From contig NC_081414.1 in the NCBI RefSeq assembly GCF_030272615.1, positions 908,121,009-908,185,008 of the forward strand: 64,000 nucleotides of DNA, read 5' to 3'. Positions 21,744-34,200 of the stretch are shown here, one piece after another; the stretch's first letter is position 1, and each line of letters opens with the position of its first letter. The DNA is from Cryptomeria japonica. Its lineage: Eukaryota; Streptophyta; Pinopsida; Cupressales; Cupressaceae. The position numbers were made by a program, and so were the translations under genes. The notes below the pieces were generated by a model. That model was not told the DNA's origin. It worked only from the letters and a program-made list of their open reading frames with translations, and ran no database searches.

Positions 21744-24700
21744 TCAGCCTTGTAGTTGGGTAGTTATTATCTGAAAAAGATTGCCCAAAATTATATTTGT
21801 ACTATCCATAAACTTTTTGCTATCTTTTATTGTTGTTTCAGTTCTCTTCACAGTGTCGGTGAGATGCTGCAATTGCTTTGCCAGTGTTTTACTTTCCGGT
21901 GTTAATGCCTCTGAGATTTCCTTCCGTAGAGATGCTAGATAATCCAATCTTGGACTCAGTTTAGATCTCAGGTATTTTGCCTTGTTTATTATTGTCTCTT
22001 TCTCTTTCTCCTGTTTAAGTAATTCTATCTCAAAATTTGCTAACTTATCTTCAAAAACAGATAATGAATCCGGTGAGTTGACACAATTGTCTGCAAGCTT
22101 GTTTATCTCTTCCCGTGTCTTGCTTATCTTCTTGTCCATATCTATAGTCAGGAAGTTTTCTTTGCATGTGTCTTTGTACAAGTTTTTGTACTCTTTTAAC
22201 AAACTACATAGTTCCGATAGAAGTGTGTCAAAATCTCTGTTACACTTCTTAATTCCTTCCTCAAAGAATTTCTATTTCTCCTTTTCTACAATGTCCTTTA
22301 CAGATTCTACCTTTATTTGCTCAATATTTCCAGAAATGTATTTACATAGTGTATCTAACTGTCCTAAAGAATCTTTATTATCTATATTACAATTAGGAGC
22401 TATTGTTTTCAAAAAAGGTATTGAATCATCTATTGCTTTGTAAACTTGTGAGCTATAGTCAGTTATTTTCTTGATGGATTCAAGTAATACCTCAGTCACA
22501 TTTGTTGACCTTGATGGTGACCCAACAAACTGAGTATCGATGGAAGTGACCATGCTTGTATTGACCTCTAGCAGGTCAGTTTGTGTCTGCATTTCCTTTA
22601 GCACTGGTTTTCCTGCTTCATTTCTTATCAGTGGCATCTATTCTGGAGCCTTTAGCTTTGTCAGTTTCTCTGTTTGTGCTTCAGATTCCATCTTTTTCCC
22701 TGTATCCGCTACTAGTTGCTCTATATTTCTTGTTACCAGAGGCTCTTTGGCTATATCTGATTTTTCACTTGGGTCTTTATCAATTGTTATGTTGATCTTT
22801 TGGGTATCAACATTTATAGTGAATAGGACTTCAGTATTTGTATTGCCATCCTCTGTATCCATGCTTTCAGTTGCCGGTTGGTTTTCAGGGATTGTGATTT
22901 TTACAAGTGGAGGTAGGTTATCTTTAATCTTTATGCTTGGAGGTCCACCAACTTTTCCTTTCCCTTTGTCCTTCTAATATACCTTAATAGGCTTGGGATT
23001 CCTATATTCTTCTTGTTTTTCTTTTTCAACCAAAAATATGTCCCAACCATCTTCTGTTTCCTCTGAAACCTTTGTAACTCTACCTGCCATCAGTGAAATT
23101 TGCTGGTGTGTAGTGGAAAAAACTGTCCGGTTAGCCTGAGCTATCAGATCATCAATTTCTTTTGGGGAGTTTACCGGATATACAGCAAGTAGTTTTTCTA
23201 TTTTTATTTTCTTGTCCAGTTCAATTACTCCTTGCCTTCTGGCCTCAAGTCTTTTGTATAAGTCATCAGGAATTTCATTTAAGACTTGCATCAAAAACTT
23301 TTTAAATATGTCCATGTATAATATTACACTCTCCTCAACTTGCCCTTTCTCATCAGCCGATAGGGTGTCATAAATTTTCCCTATGTTCTTCAATTTTCCT
23401 TCCTCTGTGATCTCATTTAATAAAATTTCTAGAGGTACCAAGTCGGTTGTTCCCTTTTTCTTTTTCTTAGGGGTCAGCTTCTTTTTAGGTGTGACCTTTC
23501 TGACTGGAGATCTCACAGCTTGTTGCTTCTGCCTTGTCCTTCTAGGTGAAGGAGTGGTTGCCGGTGAGGGATCTCTTTTCCTAACAACTCTTTTAAAAGT
23601 TGTTGGCATATCTCCTTCTGAGGAAGTACCTATCGGTGATAGATGAGCTTCAAATTGTGGGGCTGTCAACTCATCTTTAGTTATGCCAGTTTTCTTTAAT
23701 ATATCTTCCTTAATGGCTTTTGCTTGTCTGGATCCTTTTCTCACAAATGCCTCAACCTTTTTCACTCTTTTCTTTGATTGAATTTGGCTTTCTATGGTTT
23801 CAGCACTACCAAATATTTCTTCTTTAGGTTCATTGGGGGCTTCCAGAAGTGCTTTGGCATAAGTTTCAACTATGTGGTTATCTGTTTCATAGCCCATTTC
23901 TGTTACCTAGATTGTCCTGGGGATGACTGCTTCCATCCATATTTCATCCTTTTTGATAACAAAACATATATCATCTTTGTATTTGTCTACAATCTTCTAT
24001 GATAACCTTGTCCTTTTCTTCATTTTTGTCTTTAGTGCTTGGAAAAAGTCATGAATGATGTTTTCCTTATTCTCGCCCATGGTATTGAACAATTTCATCA
24101 GTTGCTTTCCTACCGGTATGTCATATCCAAAATCTGTATATCCTATACCGGGAACTTGTTTTGTTATATGAAGCATTAGACACACTAACAGATTTCCAAA
24201 TCTGAAGGTTCCTTTCTTATCCTTCTTTATCTTCCCAAGGTTGTCTATCAGTTCATCCTTTAGCCATTCATAGATGTCAATTTTTGCATTGTTGGTTATT
24301 ATGTCATAAGCACTCTTGATGCATAAACTTGAAACAGAGTTGAGTCTATTGGCATGAGTGGCTTTGTAACCTAATATCATGCTTATGATTCTCACATTTG
24401 TATCCTTTACATCGTTAACCCTTAAAGATCTTTTATCAGATGTTGCACCTGTTAGGTCAATGACTAAATCATTTGAAACTTTATTGTTTTTATCTGGTCT
24501 TTTACCGGTGGCCGGTAACCCTGTGACAGCCTTTACCGCTTGCTTGGTGATCTTATGAATTGTATCTAACTAGAAAAATTCTCCATGAACTCTGCTTAAT
24601 ACTATCCTAATCACATCCTTATGAAATTCAGGAATACTAAGGATTTTGTGTTCAGCTTTGATATTGCCAGCATCATCACATATCTCAATTTTGTACATGA

Positions 24701-24917
24701 TTTTGATTTCCTCGTCTCCTAGCTCTTCAATATTGCAGTGAATATACATTCTAGGGTCTTCAGCATATACAACACCTTTAGGGATTTGAGAGAATGCACC
24801 TAAGGTATCATCTTTCTTTGCTATTTCGGGGACCAACTGAAATACGGGCCTAGGTCTTTTAATTACTTCCACAATAGTAGGGTTCGCTATGTATTCAATT
24901 GCAAAGGTGGATGCCAT
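21744..24917 (-). pseudogene. Unknown frame of about 1,058 codons in non-autonomous element
   Basis: One reading frame starts at 24917 (MASTFAIEYI) and ends at a TGA near 21741. It is interrupted by exactly six nonsense codons, all TAG, and no frameshift. Segments: an N-terminal compact domain (about 24000-24917), a basic Pro/Ser-rich region with repeated TPKKK and SPRRTRQ motifs (about 23450-23560), an acidic Thr-rich stretch near 22650-22950, and long helical coiled-coil stretches (21744-22640). I recognise no catalytic domain. The layout recalls the LTR-encoded protein of the surrounding element (compact N-terminus, basic linker, helical C-terminus), but I cannot align them convincingly. 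Confidence 0.7.
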
Positions 24918-25218
24918 GATAAAATACCTTTTTTCTGTCTTGGATGAATGATTGCTTGGAGTGTGCTTGCTTCTTGCTTGAAATGCCTTAGCTCGGAAAT
25001 CTTCGCGCTCTCTGAAAGTTTGAAATCACGGTGAAATGAAATGGAGCCAAAACCTTATTTTATAAAGTCTTTTTCGCTACCTACCACATTAATTGCTTGT
25101 CGGTAATGTATTCACTTAACTTTATTTGCCGGTAATGAGTGATTTTCAACTTCTTTTCTCTAACCAAGGGAATAATAGCACGTGTCATTAGACTGCCAAA
25201 CCCTCAAGATAATTTTCT

Positions 25219-26452
25219 TCAATTAGATGAAGAACTTCCTGCCAGTTGAGCACTGCTCTGTCCTGCTGGTGGAGCACTGCTCTGTCCTGCCGATGGAGTA
25301 TCACATTGTCCTGCTGGTGGAGCATTTCTTGATTCTACTAGTGGAAGAGTATTCCCAAATTTTAGATTAGCTTTTCTAATCCATTGCTTTGAGAATTCTT
25401 GCTTAACCTCTTCAACCTTTTCTTTACCTTTCAAGCTAGTACTTTGGTTGTGTACCGGTGTACCTTTACTTCTACATAATTTAGCAATATGACCAATCTT
25501 GTTACATGCATAACAAGTTACATTATTTTTCTAAATAGCTTTCCCATAACCTATGCCGGTTTGTGTTCTGCATTGATTTGATAAATGCCCAAATCTTCCA
25601 CAAACATAACATCTTACATTCATTCTACAGTTTTCAGAGTTATGACCAACTTTGTTGCATTTGGAGTATTGACCAGTGGGAGGATTGATATTCTGATAAT
25701 TCCTAGATCTACATTCGTTTGCCCTATGACCATATTTATTACAGTTAAAGCATTTTCCATTGAATTTATAAGTATTAGGAGGTCTTACCAGTTTGTTGTG
25801 ATCCTGAGTATTTGTAGTACCGAAACTTTCTCCAACTTCAAATCTAATTCCAGAAGTGTCACCTTTGGGTCTTTGATTCTTCAATTAGATACCAAGTTCT
25901 TCTGAGCTTTTCTTGAATTTTTCTTTGTGTTGATTTGCAGTTTCCAATTCCCTTTCCAAGATTTCTTTTTGTCTCATTAGTTCATTCGAGTCATTCTGAG
26001 TATGCATCAGATCTATCTTCAACATGTCATTTTCATAGCTAAGTCTTGTGTTCTCATTTGCTACATCACTCAGTCTTCTGGTCAATTCTTCTTCATTCTT
26101 CTTTCTGTCCTCAATCTCTTTGCAAAATCTCATGGTCATATCCTGCATTTCATTTTTTGTTGTCATGATCTCTTGTTTCAACTTGCTTATCATATCATTA
26201 AGTGATTCCTTTTCATCATTCTCATTTTGCAATTTTTCACAAAGTTCTCTTATTTCTTGTAATAGTAAGATTTTCTTGAAGTTCTTGAATGATATCCTGA
26301 GGTGCTTTTACATCATCTTCTAATTTGATATTTTTCAACTTCTCTGCATCATAGTCAGTAAGAGCTCCTTCAAGTTGCTTCATTAGATTTTCCATTTTTA
26401 CCGGTGTCAAGATCTTCCTCAAGCTATTAGGCTTCTGAAAATAGAGGACCAA
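25219..26452 (-). pseudogene. Gag-like protein with coiled coil and four CCHC knuckles
   Basis: Starting just inside the PBS, 26237-26452 and 25885-26232 encode charged helical coiled-coil sequence in two frames separated by a frameshift. Then 25531-25884 encodes zinc knuckles CFNCNKYGHRANEC, YSKCNKVGHNSENC (first Cys replaced by Tyr) and CYVCGRFGHLSNQC. A fourth, CYACNKIGHIAKLC, lies past a TAG near 25530. The tail (25219-25434) has Pro-Ala-Gly-Gln repeats (APPAGQ). Zinc knuckles bind element RNA. No retroelement gag core like that at 10765 is evident, so the N-terminal part is a divergent or substituted gag. Confidence 0.75.
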
Positions 26453-26466
26453 GCTCTGATACCAAT

Positions 26467-27267
26467 TTTTAGGGTTCCCACAGATACAGAGAGGGGGGGT
26501 GAATCAATATCTGACCGGTAATGTAATTTTCTTAGGACAAAACATGCAGAACATAAAGTAACAGTGTACCGGTATGCAAGAATTAATGTAATAAACAGAA
26601 TCAAAAACATCCACATGAAAAGAATAGCATAACACAAGATGTTTAATGAGGAAACTTGGTGTGGGAAAAACCTCAGTGGGATTTGTGACCCACAATATTC
26701 ACTTACTGGCCAATAAGAGAATATTACTTACAATAGGGGCCTGCACATGCAGTAAGGCCAACTGCCTAAAGCACACTACTTAGTGAGAAGTCACACTAAC
26801 TTACAATGAGGATTATGCTAATCCAATATTCTATACTACTTTATAATAGCATCTTCAATGCTAGATTCAGTACCAGTTCTTTCTTTGTTCTTTACATATA
26901 CCCTTGACCTACAATTCGCACATTAGGTCTGCCTAATAATTTTCTTTATACTTGCTACATTCACCTACAAATGTCTACAATGATCTCTTTTATATAAAAT
27001 AGTCATTTTACAATTTGCCAAGTTGGCTTACAATAATAAACAAACTATTACATATCAAAAATCCTGTCGGCCTCTGTGCCGGTATACATCTTTTCTTCTG
27101 TCCCGGTGTCAGTGTAGAGTGGTCTTGTTGATGTCAGTGCACTATCTTGCTTGAATAATGCTTTGCTGGTAGAATGTCTTGCCAGTGCCATAGGATTGCA
27201 AGGTTGCCATCAATGACAAAACCTTCAATCACACACAATGTCTCATTGGAGTGTCCATATGCTAGTA
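26467..27267 (-). repeat. 5' LTR of non-autonomous element
   Basis: This aligns along its length with 20718-21525. Its outer end reads GCTAGTA where the other copy has GCCAACA, so the terminal CA has decayed to TA. The inner end is altered from TGTT to TTTT. It drives minus-strand transcription of the element. Confidence 0.92.
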
Positions 27268-28128
27268 GTAATCACCTCCTTTGAAAACAAATAGATGCAT
27301 CAGGAGTGAGTAACATCCAAAAGGCCTATCCACCTTTCCATTCTTTATTCCTACTAACCCTCCATGGATAGCATCAACAATGAAAGAAGCATAATCAAAT
27401 GTTACTGCAAGGGAAGGATTTAAAATCTGAGCAATCATTAACAAGTAGTGATTGGGCATATTCGCTTCAGCATTTTCTCCCAAAACTTGGCAAAGTGACC
27501 AATACATTCCCTTAGCTCTGAAGGTAAACAAATTTAATGAGAAGGGCTCTTCTGTGTTAGGTCCTACAATAGTCAACCCACCTATCTTCACAAAAAATTC
27601 CTGAAGAGGCCCACTCCTAAGATGATTCCTCTGTGCACTATATACTTGAGCTAATGATTTGAAATTTATGGGTTCAAGAAAATTTGTAAACTCATTTAGC
27701 CCAAAAGCACTTCTGAATTCTTCAGTATTAATCTCAATAAGGGCTTTTCCATTTATATCCCGAATGCTTCTTGTGATTGGATCATAATTAAGTGCAATTT
27801 GGGTCAACAGATCCATATCCATAAATACCCCTGGGACTACCAACTTCCCTACATCTAATTCCCAAATACTGTTTTGTGGGGCCAAAGAATTCCTCATTCC
27901 AAATCCAACCTTAAATAACCCCAACCCAGACAATCTGACCTGTGGATCTCTCAACCAATTACCCTTGTCATATAGCCCTTTTCCTATTTTCAAACGAGGA
28001 GCTCTAGGCACTAATTCTTTTTCTTTCGATGCCTTATTAGTTGACAACGTCAACTGCTCAAGAAAATCATCACAAATGGCTCTCTCCGGATAATTGACTT
28101 TCCCAGAAAATTCCCTCTTAGGTGCCAT
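27268..28128 (-). CDS. LTR-encoded protein, N-terminal part (minus copy)
   Basis: The frame begins MAPKREFSGK and runs 287 codons to the nested insertion at 27267. It resumes in frame at 20712 after one copy of TSD GTAAT is discounted. It aligns with the plus-strand copy in blocks such as LDVGKLVVPGVFMDMDLL against YDLGKLLVSSVFMDIDLL, and CYSLLMHLFVFKGGDYY against WYSLLMYIFLFRNADYF. It matches no retroelement enzyme. It looks globular and slightly hydrophobic, with no signal peptide or transmembrane segment visible. Function is unknown. The first Met fits the homologous start (MAPSQ) of the other copies. Confidence 0.75.
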
Positions 28129-28500
28129 TTTGAAAAATATAAGAAATCAAAATACTACCCCCAAATAGTTCTGTGACAAATCAATATCTTATTTAAAGAA
28201 CACCATAAATGAATTGCTACACGAGAGTACAAGAAAACCTGTTTTTAGCTTGCGTGAATCCGCTCTGCAACTGAATTGGCTTGCTCTATATTTGAAGAAA
28301 ATGGTTCTGTATCTGCTCCTCTGCAATAATTCTTTAGAAAGATACCTTCATTCGGTTGATAGGAAATCATATATGGTACCCGGGCTCTTAACTACAACAT
28401 TGATTCTGCATGCTTTGACTGTCCCTTTAGAATTGAATTCATGAGATAATTCATATTTTCACTCCAACGGGCCATTTGGTTCTTGCAATTCTTTCCTTTC

Positions 28501-29945
28501 ACTCTTTTGCAACTTTGTGAAGCATAACCTTTAGGCAATTTCATCCTGTGAAATAGTGCCAACTGTTCGATCAAAAGGAACCTGATCGGCCATTATACTA
28601 TCTTAACAGTCTTGCCTCCGCATTGGGCCCCACCTTCTTTTCACCATTTCGCAGACTTTATCCTTCGAGCACTTCTCCTTCGTGAGACAGCGCCAAGCGT
28701 TAGATGGAACTCTAACTACTCGGTGTTTAACTTTGACCGAAACCATCAACATCTTTACTAACTGCACCTTTACTATGACTGCTAGTGGTTTTTCGCTATT
28801 TCGCGAAGCTTAAACATCTATCAACTTCAGGTTGCGAAACAGCACGAAGCATTAGATCAATTTGGAGATGACCATCCTTTAAGGGAAACCTTTATGCTTG
28901 CTTTACTTACACCGCCTTTTCATTGGCTACTGGCTACTATGTGGCACTCAACCATTGGCTTTGGAAAATCCTTCATGTCTCTCCTTTATACGGCCGGTTT
29001 CACCTTGGTGGGCCCACAGCTTCTTCTAAAACCACGTGTCCATGGACACATCACCATCTATCATGACACCTGGATGAACCCTTTTTACTTTCACTATTTT
29101 GTGAAGCATATCCTTCAAGCATCTCGCAACTGCGAAATAGCGCCGGTCGTTGGATAAAAACAAAGTCGATCCTCTTTTAACCTTATGTTTTATCTACCTT
29201 TGGGGATGAAAAACCTTTTCGCCATTTCATAGGGTATAAAGCATGAGCATCTCATCCTTGTGAAATCACACGGGCCGTCAGATCATTTTCTACTTGTTCG
29301 GTGCTTAACCATCTGAACAGACTCCAGCAGACGTGGGCCCTCTGACTCAACCTCGAACACTTGACATCTAATCACTTTCAGAGCTGACATGTTAGTCTTT
29401 CATTTGCCAAGAGAAAACACTGGGTTCCAATTAAATCTCACCACCTGCATCTACCACGTCACTTCTTATCCCGTGGCATGACTCACCTTTGGGACCCACC
29501 TTTTAACTCTTAGACCCGGCTTGCTGACTATTGTAGCCTATGCCACATGCCACCATCTTACTTGCCCTCTTGACTAGCTGGACCATCTACTTGGAATGCC
29601 AGGTCATTTCATAACTTTGCGAAAGATAACTATTGAGCATTTTCATCCTGCAAAATAGCGCAAACCGTCAAATCAAAAGGGACTTGATCACCTTTTAGTC
29701 ACTTAGAAAATCCTCGCATGCAGGGTCCCACCAAATGCTTTTGCCATTTCACAAAAGGTATTTTGCTTGCAAGTTCAGGCTGCAAAATAACGCCAGCCGT
29801 TGGACCTTGGACAAGATGAGACCTCTTTAGACCGGACCAAAATCGCCATTTAGAACGCAAAGCCTTTTCACAACTTTGCGGGTTTTAAACCACACGCAAC
29901 TTCGCCTAGCAAAATAGTGAAAACCATAGATCCACCCGAGAGATG
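28501..29945 (-). repeat. Array of eight hairpin-like units in giant-LTR U3
   Basis: Units of about 70-80 bp begin near 28501, 28640, 28790, 29085, 29215, 29605, 29740 and 29868. Each has a left half like TTTCGCTATTTCGCGAAG and a right half like GCGAAATAGCGCC, followed by CCGTTGGATC. The cores GCTATTTCGC and GCGAAATAGC are exact reverse complements, so each unit could fold on itself. Spacers between units are unrelated. Confidence 0.75.
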
Positions 29946-30257
29946 CACACCACTTACTGGGCCCAACAACACTAGGAGGAAAAAACATAAGGCATAAATT
30001 TTACAATTAATTCACATGACCGCCTAGGCAAATGACAAGGGGGGACACTTCCTACGACCCCAGGACCCATTACCTAAGTGGATAGAGTAATGAAGGAAAA
30101 GAAACCAGAGGGTTTTTTATCAGACATTAAGCAATTTAAAATCAAAACCCTAAACTCTTAAGACCCAACACAGACCTGAAGCAATTTATAATGTGTCTTA
30201 CTCAAAATTTCAAAAATCATAACCAATCATGGGAAAGGAAAACCCATTTTTTAAACA

Positions 30258-31242
30258 GTGATAATAGTGTTCACTCCTCTTGATGTAACATTTGCTACCA
30301 AACACTCTCAAGTAGCTAACCACATGTGTCTTACCGGTCCAATACTCATAAGGAGTTTTATCCTTACCTTTCTTGATGAGTACTCGGTTCATTGTGTAGA
30401 TTGCAGTGCTCACCACTTCTCTCCAAAAGGTGTGAGCTACCTTTCTTTGAATCAACATGGTTCTAGCTGCTTCAACCACAATACAGTTATTCCTTTCTGC
30501 TAGGCCATTCTGCTGTGGAGTCCGGGGGCAGACAATTGCCTCTTGATGCCATGTTCTTCACAGTACTTGTTGAATTCACCGGAAGTGAATTCCTCTCCTT
30601 GATTAGTTCTCAGGCACTTGATCCTTTTACTGCTTTCCTTCTCCACTAAAGCTCTAAAAGCTTTGAACTTTACAAAGGCTTCAAACTTGTCTTTCAAGAA
30701 TGTGACCCACATCATTCTTGAGCAGTCATCAGTGAGAATCATGAAGTACCTATCACCCTGCACACTTCTAGTTTTCATAGGACCACACAAATCAGTATGC
30801 ACAAGATCAAGCAAGTTGTCAGCAGTGAAAGATTTACCTTTAAAGGTTGAGGAAGACATTTTCCCCAATTGACATTCTTTATACAAGGTATTATCCAGTT
30901 TGTTTAGCATCGACAACCCTCTAACTGCCTTGATCTTACTAGCTTTCACAATGTTATCAAAGTTTACATGGCAGAGTCTTCTATGCCATATCCAGCTATC
31001 ATCAAATTTTGCCATAAGACATGTACTTATATTTGCATTCAGATGAAATAGGTTACCTTTGGTCTGCATGCCGGTGGCCACCAATTCACCATTCTTTCCT
31101 TTGATTCTGCAAATTCCATTCTTGAATTCAGAGTTAGGCCATTGTCATTCAACTGGGCAGCACTTAGAAGGTTGTGTCTGAGACCATCAACCCAATACAC
31201 ATTGTTAGCACTACTCTTTCCATTGAGATGGATGGACCTGGT
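30258..31242 (-). pseudogene. Copia integrase (minus element), truncated
   Basis: Minus-strand frames give WIWHRRLCHVNFDNIV and LYKECQLGKM (zinc region), HTDLCGPMKTRS with the first catalytic Asp, and RTNQGEEFTS, where the second Asp (normally RSDQGGEF) has become Asn. A frameshift near 30520 follows, then AERN, EAARTMLIQRKVAHTFWREV, and FGSKCYIKRSE up to the truncation. Loss of the second Asp and the frameshift make it inactive. Confidence 0.88.
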
Positions 31243-31248
31243 GGAACC

Positions 31249-34200
31249 TAAAATTATCCGGGTTGGACAATCAAAAAATTATTCTACAGGTAGTATATCT
31301 TACCCAAGAATATTTTTTGCAATGCGATTATATTTTGCATATAAATGATTCAAAAATAAAATATATTTTTACAAAAGGGTAGGGAGAGGGAGTTGAACAC
31401 TCAACCTCTCAACCCAACCTTCCTAACTACCCATACCTACCCTCCCCTTTTATCAATTGCTCTATTGTATTACTTGAGAATGTTTATTAGGGTAAATTAC
31501 TATGGATAATAATTTGCAAATATTTCCACAAGATTTTAATTTATTAAAGTAATCTTGAAATGTGGAAATACATTTTTAAATATATGATTTAAATAAATTA
31601 TTTTTACCCTAAAACATTGGTTAAATATATATTAAGGTAAAATGTTATTTCATATAAATGGATCTTATTTTGAAAAATGTTTCAAAGGTGTGAAATGTTT
31701 CAAATCACAAGTGGAGATAATAAAAAGCATTTGTTTATTTAAGTGGATTTTTAATCTTTTCATATGCATATTATTCGCCCTAGAGTTAATAAATTGAATA
31801 ATTTATATTAGGGTAAACCATCTTATCATGTAGTTAATGGTTTGATTGGTTTGTTGCAAGTATGCATCCCATGTGCTAAATTATTTCCAACCAAATTGAG
31901 TTTTCCTTCAAGATGAAAATCTATTTTGGAATATTTCCCAAGGTAATGTATTTTTATCAAGCGGAGGTAGGTATGTTTTAATCATTTGCTTTTGATTTAT
32001 TATTTTAAAGGTAAAATTAATTTCAAGAGGTTATTATGGCAAATTCTTTGTTACTTTGGAAACTATTCAAGTGAAAGTAAAAACACTCTCAAATCTTTAA
32101 TATCCTTATTTGAATGTTTACTCAAGAAGTTTCCATTTACTTTTGGAGTTTTATGTTAATATCATATTTTATTAGAAATATTTTACCCTAATTGTGTGCA
32201 AAGATCATATGTCTCTTTAGGGGGAAAATATTTTTATCTGCATGGGGAAAATATTATTAATGATTTTATTAAATATATCCCTATGAAATAGGAACATATG
32301 ACCTATCAAGCTAGTTGATTTTTTTTATGTTTTGTGCAGGATACTATAGGCAAAAATTTTATTTCTTGGGTGCATATTAAAGGAAGTATCCCTTACTCAA
32401 GAAATTTAATTTAATGTTTTGATATTATAATTTGATGATTTTCAGGAGCACCTTGGCAAAAGAAATCTTGTTTACAACATTTGATAGGATAATAATAGTT
32501 TTCAATATTATCTTTTGAAATTACCTTTTGAGAGGTTATAAAGGGATATATTTTATCACAAAGAAAGTTATATTTTATAAGTTCTTTTACCATGGTTAAT
32601 TCTTTAATTTGATGACCTAATAAATTTTCACATTTTGATATTATCATTTGATCATTTATATTTTTCACCCTAAGTGAATAAAATGGAACATGTATACATT
32701 AGGGTTGATTTTATGCAAGATCAAAGAATGATTATTATTATTTTGGAGAAAATTTACTTTTACCATAAGTAAAATGATGAAAAGCATTTATTTATTTAAG
32801 TGATCCTTCCATATACATATTATTTTCACCCTAGGTAAATAATTTGAACATATTCATTAGGGTTAGTCATTTAATGCTTGATTGGTTTTTGCAAAGGTTA
32901 CTTTATATGATATAATATTTCCAACCCAAATTAAAGATTACCAAAAGGTGAGAAAGTATTGTACCATTATCGAAAGGGAAGTATTTTCTTTTACTTACTG
33001 TACAAAATCTTTTACCTTATGTTATTTAATAAAAACTATTATTGGAATAAATATTTACAAGTGTTTAATACTTTGATTTAAGTGAATTGTTGTAAATAAG
33101 TATTTTACATAGGGTAAAATGATTATTGCCTAATCTAAAGTGGAATATATTTAATCTTTAATTAATAAGGGATTTGATTGGTTTATTTTATGTGTAGGAG
33201 ATATTGAATATTTACAGGAAGTATTATCAAAGTGGAGGATAAAGGATATATTATTGAAGCTTTATTTAGTGTGTATTTTAGGGATTCAAATGTAATTATC
33301 TCTGTAAACCAAAGGGTGTGTCCTTTGGAAAAACAATTGTTTGTAACTCCCTCCTATATGCGAAAGGGTGTGTCCTTTCATATATGTCTTTTGGATTAGG
33401 TATTTATAGGGAGTCTTTTGCAATTAAGAAAAGGGATCCAGAACAATTCACAATTTGTGAGGCTGCCAGTAGGGGCTATGGGATGTCTGTATTGTAGAAG
33501 TCTGTAGGAATGGAAGTATCATTTTGAGCAATCACTGTGTAATGGAGTATCTGTAAGTGTAGCTATTGTATGCATTCACTCTCCAAAAATTAATATACAA
33601 GATTTGATGTTTCAATTCCAGAATTCGTGTATACTTTTGTGTTGATGAATTTCATTTTGTCCTCTTGATAAATCTGATAAAGGGTTTAATACAGTGTGCC
33701 ACCACAAGTTGTTATAATTAAATATAAGATTTGCTTCTTCATGTTCTTATAGCACTTAATGGAACCTCTGTATTGATAGTCTTTTGTTACAAGTTGCCTG
33801 AAAACTGTCTCAAGAGTTTAATTGAATTATTTTTCCACAAAGTATCATGCATATTCCTGGATAGAGGCACTGGTCTGTTATTTATTTCTGAGATTTTGAT
33901 TTGTATGCATAAGCTCCTTACAGAGAAACATTCTTCCATTTCCTATTTGAACTAATCCTTGCAGATTTCATTCAAGTCCTGAAAGCATTTCATTTTTAAT
34001 ATACAATATCTTTAACATACACTTTTATTCATATTCAGTTTTCATTTTTCAAATTATTCAGCTAAAACACATGATATAGCATAGTTGCATAACACTAATT
34101 TGATAGTTGTGTAAACTTGCTTAGAGGCTTAAATCCACATTTAAATAACTCTTTTGTGCTTGAGAGGGAAGGGTACACCCACCTAGGTCTTGTGGAGCCT

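Larger units (their letters stand above)
20718..27267 (-). mobile_element. Complete non-autonomous LTR element, 6,550 bp, TSD GTAAT
   Basis: LTRs at 20718-21525 and 26467-27267 flank an internal region. On the minus strand the PBS (TGGTATCAGAGC at 26464-26453) follows the 5' LTR, and the polypurine tract (AAAGGGGGAGAT at 21537-21526) precedes the 3' LTR. GTAAT is duplicated at 20713-20717 and 27268-27272. The interior encodes a gag-like frame with zinc knuckles and a second frame of about 1,058 codons. I see no integrase, RT or RNase H, so transposition would need enzymes in trans. Confidence 0.9.
17186..30257 (-). repeat. Giant LTR (about 6.5 kb net) with nested insertion
   Basis: On the minus strand the LTR runs from about 30257 (candidate start TGTTTAAAAAATGGG; a second candidate lies at 30229) to the PBS at 17185. 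Subtracting the 6,550-bp nested element and its TSD leaves about 6.5 kb, close to the 6.2 kb of the plus-strand relative. Contents in order are a 2.1-kb U3 with hairpin-like repeats, the 1,126-codon frame, and about 1 kb of non-coding U5. Near 17300-17350 there is a tail similar to those at 48140-48190 and 34170-34230. No second LTR of this copy is in the window, so the assignment rests on its relative. Confidence 0.7.

Noticed and set aside
18193-28128. Host gene with a retrotransposon in an intron
   Set aside because: The nested element splits a codon-continuous frame with a TSD and no splice sites are needed. The frame recurs in another element's LTRs, so it belongs to a repeat family.
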